Assembly: GCA_023436075.1 (NCBI GenBank)
Contig: JAEZKS010000101.1
Location: 1 to 7,142 of the forward strand
Length of the DNA stretch: 7,142 nt
Direction of reading: 5' to 3'
From: Methanobacteriota archaeon
Lineage (GTDB): Archaea; Halobacteriota; Methanocellia; Methanocellales; Methanocellaceae
The translations under genes and the position numbers were made by a program. The notes beneath the pieces are model-generated. The model was not told the DNA's origin. It saw nothing but the letters and a program-made list of their open reading frames with translations, and did no database searches. Each line of letters begins with the position of its first letter. Positions within the stretch are counted from its first letter, which is position 1. Shown piece by piece: positions 1 to 4,989 of this stretch.

Positions 1-156
1 GAACGGCAACGGCTTTCCAGCCGCGAAGCATTCGGCCATGCGGATATGCGCTTTGTCACGGGCGGTGATCATCTCTCCTGTCAGGTAGACGACATCGCCG
101 ATGGCCAGCCGCTCCGCATCGGCTTTAGAGATCGGCGTTTTCAACAGGTATTCCAT
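1..156 (-). CDS. fumB: Fumarate hydratase class I, beta subunit (N-terminal part, cut by window edge)
   Basis: These are the first 52 codons of a minus-strand gene that leaves the window at base 1. The product begins MEYLLKTPISKADAERLAIG and continues through GDVVYLTGEMITARDKAH. This matches the start of the C-terminal-type (beta) domain of class I fumarases, where the TGxxxTARDxAH segment is characteristic. With the alpha subunit it would form the oxygen-sensitive [4Fe-4S] enzyme that interconverts fumarate and L-malate in the cytoplasm. The ATG at 156-154 directly follows the TGA of the alpha gene with no gap, and GAGGGTGA about five bases upstream, inside the alpha gene, is a plausible ribosome binding site. 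The two subunits are therefore almost certainly cotranscribed and translationally coupled. A tartrate dehydratase beta subunit is a homologous alternative, less likely in a methanogen. Confidence 0.88.
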   Translation of the reverse strand, partial: MEYLLKTPISKADAERLAIGDVVYLTGEMITARDKAHIRMAECFAAGKPLPF

Positions 157-1026
157 TCAATCACCCTCATAGGCGACTCGCCCGTCTGCAAAAATCCTCA
201 TCGATGCCCGGCGCGCCGCGTAGCACTGCAGGTTGACGCCGACGGGCAGGCTGGCCGTGTGGCAGCTGGCATATTCGACGTGTACCGCCAGCGCCGTCGT
301 CCGGCCTCCGAGGCCCATGGGGCCGATGCCCGTCGAATTGATGATCTCCAGCAACTCCTCCTCGAGGCGTGCGTAGTCCTGCGCCGGATTCCTGGAGCCG
401 GCCGGCCGTAACAGCGCCTTTTTCGCCAGCGCCATGCATGTGTCCGCGCTGCCACCCACACCTACGCCCACAATGGCCGGGGGACAGGGCTTTCCCTCCG
501 CGCGGACGATCGCGTCTGCCACGAACCGCCTGACGCCCTCGACGCTGTCCGAGGGGTTCAGCATCCCGAGCGCGCTCATGTTCTCTGAGCCTGCGCCCTT
601 GGGCATGTATGTGATTTCCATGAATTCCTCATCGCCTGGCACGTATGATATCAGAGGCATTCTTACGCCAGTGTTGTCGCCAGTATTCATACGAGTCAGC
701 GGGTCCACGACATTGCGGCGCAACGGTACTTCCGTAGTGGCACGCCTGACCGCGCGAGAGAATACACCATCGAGATCGGGCACACGGAAGCCGCCCATCT
801 TCACGAAGAACACCGGTATGCCCGTATCCTGACACATGGGCAGCGTGCATCGCCCCGCTTCGCGGACGTTCTCGATCATGATGCCAAGCTCGCGCCGAGC
901 GGTCGCGTCCGTCTCCTTAGCACGGGCTGTCTCCAGCGCCGCGACCACATCAGGCGGCAGCCGAGTCACCGCCCTCCTGATCAGCCCGACGACGGCATCC
1001 TCTACGATCTTTTCCATCAGATCCAT
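157..1026 (-). CDS. fumA: Fumarate hydratase class I, alpha subunit
   Basis: This complete 289-residue protein has the usual length of the separate alpha subunit of archaeal and anaerobic class I fumarases. These reversibly hydrate fumarate to L-malate in the cytoplasm, here probably in the incomplete citric acid cycle. Three cysteines sit in the conserved cluster-binding contexts: C65 in MCQDTGIPVFF, C197 in GGSADTC and C255 in SCHTASLPVGVN. They should hold the [4Fe-4S] cluster whose free iron binds substrate. KGAGSEN at 143-149 is also a family motif. The gene abuts the beta subunit gene without a gap. The start is uncertain between M1 (1026) and M4 (1017): no strong ribosome binding site precedes either. 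A TATA-like element about 29 bases upstream of 1026 would fit a leaderless or near-leaderless mRNA. L(+)-tartrate dehydratase alpha is a homologous alternative. Confidence 0.92.
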   Translation of the reverse strand: MDLMEKIVEDAVVGLIRRAVTRLPPDVVAALETARAKETDATARRELGIMIENVREAGRCTLPMCQDTGIPVFFVKMGGFRVPDLDGVFSRAVRRATTEVPLRRNVVDPLTRMNTGDNTGVRMPLISYVPGDEEFMEITYMPKGAGSENMSALGMLNPSDSVEGVRRFVADAIVRAEGKPCPPAIVGVGVGGSADTCMALAKKALLRPAGSRNPAQDYARLEEELLEIINSTGIGPMGLGGRTTALAVHVEYASCHTASLPVGVNLQCYAARRASMRIFADGRVAYEGD

Positions 1027-1040
1027 CGATCAGTGGTAGC

Positions 1041-1074
1041 TTCGCAAGGGCATAAAAATTCGCACGAGGGCATA
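1041..1074. repeat. Imperfect direct repeat overlapping the fumarase promoter
   Basis: The copy at 1041-1054 reads TTCGCA then AGGGCATA. The copy at 1059-1074 reads TTCGCA, an extra CG, then AGGGCATA. The AGGGCATA units are exactly 20 bases apart, about two helical turns, and flank or overlap the candidate fumarase TATA element. Tandem sites of this kind can be operators for a dimeric or cooperative regulator, but no regulator is recognised here. Confidence 0.5.
1051..1060 (-). promoter_or_regulatory. Candidate TATA element for the fumarase operon
   Basis: Read on the minus strand this is AATTTTTATG, the only A+T-rich stretch in an otherwise G+C-rich gap. Its centre lies about 29 bases before the fumarase alpha ATG at 1026. 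Archaeal transcription usually starts some 25 bases downstream of the TATA box, so the mRNA would begin at or just before the start codon. This agrees with the lack of a clear ribosome binding site. It is inference from spacing only. Confidence 0.4.
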
Positions 1075-1090
1075 GGGTAGTCCCGTCATG

Positions 1091-1111
1091 GCGCGGGTCG
1101 ACCGCCCGCGC
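1091..1111. other. G+C-rich inverted repeat
   Basis: Perfect 7-base arms GCGCGGG (1091-1097) and CCCGCGC (1105-1111) enclose the 7-base loop TCGACCG. The stem is all G-C. It lies between the divergent fumarase and methylthiotransferase genes. With no T-run after it, it is not a bacterial-type terminator. It could be a protein site or part of an RNA leader. Confidence 0.45.
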
Positions 1112-1120
1112 GCGTGACCG

Positions 1121-1138
1121 ACAAGGAGGTGTCCTTGT
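1121..1138 (+). other. Hairpin presenting a Shine-Dalgarno-like sequence
   Basis: Perfect 7-base arms ACAAGGA and TCCTTGT enclose the tetraloop GGTG. The left arm and loop together contain GGAGGTG (1125-1131), an excellent match to the archaeal Shine-Dalgarno sequence, yet no supported start codon follows at normal spacing. The methylthiotransferase start is about 90 bases further on. If transcribed on the plus strand this could be a regulatory leader element; it may equally be chance. Confidence 0.4.
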
Positions 1139-1178
1139 TAACCGGGGCCAGCCATGCGTCGATTGACCTGCCTATGTC

Positions 1179-1192
1179 GTGAAAAGATTTTT
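1179..1192 (+). promoter_or_regulatory. Possible promoter element of the methylthiotransferase gene
   Basis: The segment around GAAAAGATTTTT is the only A+T-rich patch close upstream of the start at 1223. Initiation about 25 bases downstream would fall near 1210, giving a very short leader. The match to an archaeal TATA box is poor, so this is a weak call from composition and position. Confidence 0.2.
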
Positions 1193-1222
1193 CAGCGAGG
1201 CGTGGCCATACTCCGTAACAGG

Positions 1223-2443
1223 ATGAAAGTCTATATCGAGTCCTACGGCTGTACGGCCAACCAGGCCGATGCCGCGGCCATACGGGAGGCGATCGCGGCC
1301 GCTGGCGGGACGGTAGTGGACAGCCCGGCGGAGGCCGATACGGTCGTCGTGAACACCTGCGCGGTGACGCACTATACGTCCAATGCAATGCTGCGAGCCA
1401 TCGCGCGTCACAAAGGACGCCGGGTGATCGCGGCTGGATGCATGGCGGCGGCGCAGCCTGATTTATTGCGCGGCTGCGAGCGTGCCGACGGACCGGGGCC
1501 GCTGCCGGTTCTGCGGGTGCTCGGGCTGGAGGGCGCCGATGCCATCCCGCTCACACTCTCCGGTCGGACCGCTATCGTCAAGATCGCGGAAGGGTGCCGG
1601 GGCCGTTGCTCATACTGCATCGTGCGGCGGGCGCGGGGCGAGCTGCGCAGCCGGCCTCCTGGCGAGGTCGTCGCTGCAGTACGCAGGGCAGTCGCCGCGG
1701 GCGCTGTGGAAATCTTTCTGACCGCACAGGACACTGGCGCCTACGGCTCGGACATTGGGACTGATCTGCCGGCGCTGATCGGGCGGGTCAGCGACGTCGG
1801 GGGCGACTTCAAGGTGCGCATGGGGATGATGAACCCGTTCTCGATCGGGGAGATAGTGCCGCAGCTGGCGGCGTCGCTCCGGCTGCCCCGCGTCTATCGG
1901 TTCGCTCACATTCCCGTGCAGTCGGGCTCGGATCGTATCCTCGGGCTCATGGGCCGGCCATACACCGAAACGGAATATTCATCGCTGATCGCCAGGCTGC
2001 GCGAGGCGGTGCCCGGCATCACCTTTTCCACGGACTATATCACGGGATTCCCGACCGAGTCCGATGAGGACTTCAGGCTCACGCTCGACGATCTTCGCAC
2101 TAACCGGCCGCTGAAGGTGAACATCACGCGGTTCTCGTGTCGGCCGGGCACGCCCGCGGCTGAGTTGCCGGACCTGCCCGGGCCTGTGAAGAAAGAGCGG
2201 TCGCGCGCGCTGACTGAGCTGCACCATGAAATAACGTCTGCGTACATGCGAGATGCGATTGGGGGTACCCGCCGGGTGCTGGTCACCGAAAAGGGCAAGC
2301 ATGGCACGGTCGTGGCGCGAGACGACTCCTACAATATGGTCGTGTTACGTGAGGACCTGCCGCTGGGAACGGCCGCGGAGGCGGATATCGTGGATTTCGG
2401 CGTGACTTACATGATTGGAACGGTCGGAAAGGAGCCTGAGTAA
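1223..2443 (+). CDS. tRNA t6A37 methylthiotransferase, archaeal MtaB/CDKAL1 type (radical SAM)
   Basis: This 406-residue enzyme should convert t6A to ms2t6A at position 37 of ANN-decoding tRNAs, using S-adenosylmethionine and two iron-sulfur clusters. Three features support this. The N-terminal domain opens MKVYIESYGC and has cluster-binding cysteines C10, C46 (VVNTC) and C73 (AAGC). The radical-SAM motif is C125-x3-C129-x2-C132. The segments HIPVQSGSD (229-237), TDYITGFPTE (270-279) and FSCRPGTPAAE (304-314) are family landmarks, and a TRAM-like RNA-binding domain occupies about 345-402. The frame stays open upstream to an ATG at 1154. I chose 1223 because family members begin at the MKVYIESYGC segment; the 23-residue extension (MRRLTCLCREKIFQRG...) has no conserved look. 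Only a weak AGG precedes the chosen start. No symbol is given because mtaB in methanogens also names a methanol methyltransferase subunit. The neighbours suggest no shared function. Confidence 0.9.
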   Translation: MKVYIESYGCTANQADAAAIREAIAAAGGTVVDSPAEADTVVVNTCAVTHYTSNAMLRAIARHKGRRVIAAGCMAAAQPDLLRGCERADGPGPLPVLRVLGLEGADAIPLTLSGRTAIVKIAEGCRGRCSYCIVRRARGELRSRPPGEVVAAVRRAVAAGAVEIFLTAQDTGAYGSDIGTDLPALIGRVSDVGGDFKVRMGMMNPFSIGEIVPQLAASLRLPRVYRFAHIPVQSGSDRILGLMGRPYTETEYSSLIARLREAVPGITFSTDYITGFPTESDEDFRLTLDDLRTNRPLKVNITRFSCRPGTPAAELPDLPGPVKKERSRALTELHHEITSAYMRDAIGGTRRVLVTEKGKHGTVVARDDSYNMVVLREDLPLGTAAEADIVDFGVTYMIGTVGKEPE

Positions 2444-2506
2444 GTACTCCCTCTCCGGCCTTATACAACTGGGTGAAAAATGCCGGCCTGGTGCCATGAT
2501 CGCTTC

Positions 2507-2606
2507 ATTATTTTCCAACAGTTATTTTCGCTTTATTTTTGATTAAGTAAATAATATGCTCATATCTATCTCATTTTTCGATTAATTTTTGTTTGTTTTT
2601 GATTTT
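2507..2606 (+). terminator. T-rich transcription stop region after the methylthiotransferase gene
   Basis: Starting about 65 bases after the stop codon, the plus strand carries repeated runs of four to five T: near 2511, 2525, 2536, 2574, 2586 and 2596. No strong stem precedes them. Archaeal RNA polymerases terminate at such oligo-T tracts without a hairpin, so this is the likely 3' end of the upstream transcript. The whole region is A+T-rich, which weakens the argument. Confidence 0.4.
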
Positions 2607-2640
2607 ATAACTATTTTGCCAATTTTACATAAAATTACTG

Positions 2641-2732
2641 TTTTATTTGCTGTTTTCATGATGACGGCAATCTATTTATAGATTCGACGGGAAACATGAA
2701 TACTTCCTGATGAAATTATTTTTATTTGCTGT
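2641..2732. repeat. 13-base direct repeat flanking the dyad element
   Basis: TTTTATTTGCTGT occurs identically at 2641-2653 and 2720-2732, 79 bases apart. The copies bracket the nested inverted repeat at 2655-2700. Both are T-rich, so chance similarity is possible in this composition, but 13 identical bases including the TTTGCTGT part are less expected. Confidence 0.4.
2655..2700. repeat. Nested inverted repeat (possible operator)
   Basis: The inner dyad at 2669-2684 has perfect 7-base arms AATCTAT and ATAGATT around TT. Outer arms TTCATG (2655-2660) and CATGAA (2695-2700) are symmetric about almost the same centre, off by one base. The spacers contain GACGG on both sides, making 2661-2700 a G+C-richer island (15 of 40) in very A+T-rich DNA. 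This could be a regulator site or an RNA structure. It lies some 150-280 bases upstream of the candidate mcr TATA boxes. Confidence 0.4.
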
Positions 2733-2853
2733 AATTTATACTAAAATTTTGGTAATTATTTTTGCTAATTTAAGAAATTTGAAAGAAGTCAATTTAATTG
2801 AAATAAATTAATTATAAAAATTTATTATCGGATATTTTATTTTATCATTATCG

Positions 2854-2863
2854 TTATATAATA
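2854..2863 (+). promoter_or_regulatory. Candidate distal mcr promoter (TATA box)
   Basis: TTATATAATA is the best TATA-box match in the region. Initiation about 25 bases downstream would fall near 2883-2888, where the sequence leaves its most A+T-rich stretch. The resulting mcr leader would be roughly 225-230 nucleotides. No clear purine-rich BRE precedes it. Confidence 0.45.
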
Positions 2864-2957
2864 ATCCTTTGAAACATAGGGCGTCGAGACATAAACTTAA
2901 TATCATTGAAAAACCATAATGTAATTGTCTAAGTGGTTATGGAGAGGAACTCGAGCA

Positions 2958-2971
2958 CTATATTTTAAAAA
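2958..2971 (+). promoter_or_regulatory. Candidate proximal mcr promoter (TATA box)
   Basis: CTATATTTTAAAAA resembles an archaeal TATA box. G+C content rises immediately after it, as expected at the edge of a transcribed region. Initiation would fall near 2988-2992, giving an mcrB leader of about 120-125 nucleotides. I cannot decide between this and the element at 2854; both could be used. Confidence 0.45.
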
Positions 2972-2995
2972 ACTACGCCCGAAAAGCCCTCGCTA

Positions 2996-3088
2996 ATGTG
3001 TTCTCGAATCGGAAAGCATGGCAGGAGCAGCCTCTTTGAAGCCGGACCCCATAACCTCCGGCACGCATGGCCACTTACCATAACTTAA
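2996..3088 (+). CDS. Possible 30-residue leader ORF upstream of mcrB
   Basis: An ATG at 2996 opens a 30-codon frame beginning MCSRIGKHGR and ending WPLTIT, with TAA at 3086-3088, ten bases before the mcrB ribosome binding site. No Shine-Dalgarno sequence precedes it. If transcription starts at the proximal promoter, however, the ATG would be within a few bases of the 5' end, as in leaderless archaeal mRNAs. The peptide matches no family I recognise, and a frame this short can be chance. Confidence 0.15.
   Translation: MCSRIGKHGRSSLFEAGPHNLRHAWPLTIT
3041..3062 (+). promoter_or_regulatory. Hairpin in the mcr leader
   Basis: Arms GCCGGA (3041-3046) and TCCGGC (3057-3062) form a perfect 6-base stem around a 10-base loop, some 35 bases upstream of the mcrB ribosome binding site. 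CCTCC at 3055-3059 overlaps the right arm and could pair instead with GGAGG at 3099-3103 in that binding site, so two exclusive folds are conceivable. Function is inferred only. Confidence 0.35.
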
Positions 3089-3097
3089 AAATCCTAC

Positions 3098-3107
3098 GGG
3101 AGGAGGG
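3098..3107 (+). promoter_or_regulatory. Strong ribosome binding site of mcrB
   Basis: GGGAGGAGGG ends six bases before the mcrB ATG and contains two overlapping GGAGG-type matches to the 16S rRNA 3' end. It fixes the mcrB start and suits a very highly expressed gene. Confidence 0.85.
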
Positions 3108-3113
3108 AAGAAA

Positions 3114-4445
3114 ATGCCAAAATACAAGGATAAGATAGACTTATACGACGATAAGGGAAAACTTTTAGAGAAGGACGTACCCATTGAGGCAATCAGCCCG
3201 GTGGTCAACCCCGGCATCCGCAAGATTGTCAACCTGACCAAGAGATCGGTTGCAGTCAGCCTCGAGGGCATCGAGAGCGCGCTCAAGACCGGCAAGGTCG
3301 GCGGCAAGGGCAGGCAGGTCCTCGGCAAGAGCCTCGACCTTCCATTAGTCAAGGACGCTGACAAGATCGCCAAGAGTGTCACCGAGCTCGTTCGCGTCAG
3401 CAAGGGCGACGACACCTCCGTGAAAGTGGTCGGCGGCGGCAAGAGCCTGCTCGTCATGGTCCCGTCACAGAGAGTCGAGTCCGGCGCTGAGTTCGTCGCG
3501 GGCATCAGCTCCACGGCGACCGCGATCACCGAGACCATTCTGGACTTGTACAAGGTTGACATGTTCGACGGACCCTTCGTCAAGAGCGCCGTCTGGGGCA
3601 TGTACCCACAGACGATCGACCTCGAAGGCGGCAACGTCAAGTCGATTCTCGAAGTCCCCCAGAAGGACGAAGGTGTCGGCTACGCACTGAGAAACATTCT
3701 GACGAACCACACCGTCATCATCAGCAAGCGGAACACCATGAACGCAGCCGCGCTGTCCTCGGTCTTCGAGCAGGCGGGCGTATGGGAAATGGGCGACGCG
3801 ATCGGACCGTGGGAGCGGTACCAGTTGCTCGGCTTCGCATACCAGGGCCTGAACGCCAACAACCTGGTATACTCGACGGTCAAGGAGAACGGCAAGACTG
3901 GCAACGTCGGGTCCGTCGTGGCCTCCATCGTCGGCAAGGCAGTCGATGACAAGGTCATCAAGGTCGAAAAGACTCTGCCGTCCGGCTACAAGGTGTACAC
4001 CACGAGCGACATTCCCATGTGGAATGCCTACGCAGCGGCCGGTGTAATGGCTGCTACGATGGTGAACTGCGGCGCTATCAGAGGCGCACAGGCAGTATCG
4101 TCCACTCTGCTGTACTACAACGACCTGATCGAGCGCGAGACTGCTCTGCCAGGCGTCGACTTCGGCAAGGTACAGGGTACCGCCGTCGGTTTCTCGTTCT
4201 TCAGCCACTCGATCTACGGTGGCGGCGGACCGGGTATCTTCAACGGCAACCACGTCGTGACGAGGCACTCCAAGGGCTTCGCTATCCCGTGCGTGTCGGC
4301 AGCCTGCTCGCTTGATGCGGGCACTCAGATGTTCTCGCCCGAGTCCACCTCAGGCGGCGTAGCTGTGTTCAGCGAGATCCCCGAGTTCAGGGAGCCTCTC
4401 ATCGCCGTCGCAAAGGGCGCAAAGGAGATCAAAGACAAGGTATAA
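3114..4445 (+). CDS. mcrB: Methyl-coenzyme M reductase beta subunit
   Basis: This 443-residue beta subunit belongs to the alpha2-beta2-gamma2 enzyme that reduces methyl-coenzyme M with coenzyme B, releasing methane and the CoM-S-S-CoB heterodisulfide. The C-terminal active-site stretch GFSFFSHSIYGGGGPGIFNG (359-378) followed by NHVVTRHSKGF is diagnostic. F362, Y368 and H380 correspond, offset by one, to beta Phe361, Tyr367 and His379 of the Methanothermobacter marburgensis enzyme, which line the methyl-CoM pocket and contact CoB. The length is normal and nothing is truncated. The start is fixed by a strong ribosome binding site. The first twenty or so codons are noticeably A+T-richer (AAA, TTA, GAT) than the rest, which may keep the initiation region unstructured. 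It is the first gene of the operon, 27 bases before mcrD. It is soluble: no signal peptide or membrane segment. Confidence 0.98.
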   Translation: MPKYKDKIDLYDDKGKLLEKDVPIEAISPVVNPGIRKIVNLTKRSVAVSLEGIESALKTGKVGGKGRQVLGKSLDLPLVKDADKIAKSVTELVRVSKGDDTSVKVVGGGKSLLVMVPSQRVESGAEFVAGISSTATAITETILDLYKVDMFDGPFVKSAVWGMYPQTIDLEGGNVKSILEVPQKDEGVGYALRNILTNHTVIISKRNTMNAAALSSVFEQAGVWEMGDAIGPWERYQLLGFAYQGLNANNLVYSTVKENGKTGNVGSVVASIVGKAVDDKVIKVEKTLPSGYKVYTTSDIPMWNAYAAAGVMAATMVNCGAIRGAQAVSSTLLYYNDLIERETALPGVDFGKVQGTAVGFSFFSHSIYGGGGPGIFNGNHVVTRHSKGFAIPCVSAACSLDAGTQMFSPESTSGGVAVFSEIPEFREPLIAVAKGAKEIKDKV

Positions 4446-4461
4446 GTAAAGCGGAAATTGC

Positions 4462-4465
4462 GGAG
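4462..4465 (+). promoter_or_regulatory. Ribosome binding site that decides the mcrD start
   Basis: GGAG sits seven bases before the ATG at 4473. The upstream in-frame TTG at 4458 would overlap this site and has only GGAA nearby, so 4473 is preferred. Confidence 0.6.
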
Positions 4466-4472
4466 TTTAAAA

Positions 4473-4970
4473 ATGGTAATACCGGTGGCAGGGAACTCTC
4501 GAAAATTGCAAGTAGAGATATTTCCCGACAGGCTGCTAAACATCGACACTGCCCAGGCTCTGTTAAACGAGCTTAACAAGATCAGCGGCATCACCCGCAT
4601 GATCGTATATGGGCCCCGTCTCCCGGGAGAAGACCCGGAGGACCTCCTGGCAGGGAAGCACAAAGCCCGTGAGCCAAAGTATTTGAACATCATGGGCGAA
4701 AAAGTAGAGTTAACCGTCCAGGTAGGTCGTATATTCGTAGAGATGGACAACCCGGGCATCAAGGAGACAATTAAGGAAGCATGCCGCAAGGTCCTGCCGT
4801 TCCCCTTCGAGATCAACGAAGGCATATTCATACGCACGCAAAAGACGATCTCTGACTACGTGCGGAAGGGCGGCAAGGTCGACGACGTGTCAGTAGGGCT
4901 GTTCGATCCCAAGGCGAAGCCGAAAACATCGTGCTGCGCGCCGAAGTCGGACAAACATGCAGACGAGTAA
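4473..4970 (+). CDS. mcrD: MCR operon protein McrD
   Basis: This 165-residue small soluble protein begins MVIPVAGNSRKLQVEIFPDR and includes the family-typical segments GITRMIVYGPRLP (39-51) and VGRIFVEMDN (84-93). McrD is not part of the mature enzyme. From published work on the family it associates with MCR during assembly or activation. The last 20 residues are charged and hydrophilic, with a Cys-Cys pair (C154-C155) in KTSCCAPKSD. The frame extends five codons upstream to a TTG at 4458, but the ATG at 4473 has a properly spaced GGAG and a more plausible N-terminus. Lysine codons are mixed (12 AAG, 5 AAA) while the visible mcrA uses only AAG, suggesting lower expression than the subunits on the same mRNA. 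It lies 27 bases after mcrB and 19 before mcrC. Confidence 0.94.
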   Translation: MVIPVAGNSRKLQVEIFPDRLLNIDTAQALLNELNKISGITRMIVYGPRLPGEDPEDLLAGKHKAREPKYLNIMGEKVELTVQVGRIFVEMDNPGIKETIKEACRKVLPFPFEINEGIFIRTQKTISDYVRKGGKVDDVSVGLFDPKAKPKTSCCAPKSDKHADE

Positions 4971-4989
4971 AAACGTGAGATGATTCAGT

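Larger units (their letters stand above)
2444..3113. other. Long A+T-rich intergenic region upstream of the mcr operon
   Basis: No credible protein gene, tRNA or rRNA is visible in these 670 bases. By hand count, 2521-2880 has 75 G or C in 360 (about 21%), whereas coding DNA on both sides is well over half G+C. The left part holds T-runs that probably end the upstream transcript. The middle has a direct repeat and a nested inverted repeat. The right part holds at least two TATA-like elements, after which G+C content recovers from about 2971 to the mcrB start, as expected for a transcribed leader. Confidence 0.85.

Noticed and set aside
1154..1222. Upstream in-frame ATG that would lengthen the methylthiotransferase by 23 residues
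   Set aside because: Family proteins begin at the conserved MKVYIESYGC segment and no well-placed ribosome binding site precedes 1154.
2481..2546. 21-codon frame beginning MPAWCHDRF after the methylthiotransferase gene
   Set aside because: Too short, no ribosome binding site, and lies in the probable termination region.
2792..2815. TTAATT/AATTAA inverted repeat
   Set aside because: Six-base A/T-only arms are expected by chance in DNA of about 20% G+C.
2444..2970. A replication origin in the A+T-rich region
   Set aside because: No cdc6/orc1 gene and no recognisable origin recognition box repeats are in the window; A+T richness alone is not enough.
3079..3092. A third TATA-like element (CTTAAAAAT) just before mcrB
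   Set aside because: Initiation from it would fall at or within the ribosome binding site region, leaving the strong Shine-Dalgarno sequence unused.
3465..4268. Long open frame on the strand opposite mcrB
   Set aside because: It is antisense to a certain gene, has no family resemblance, and arises from the codon bias of mcrB.
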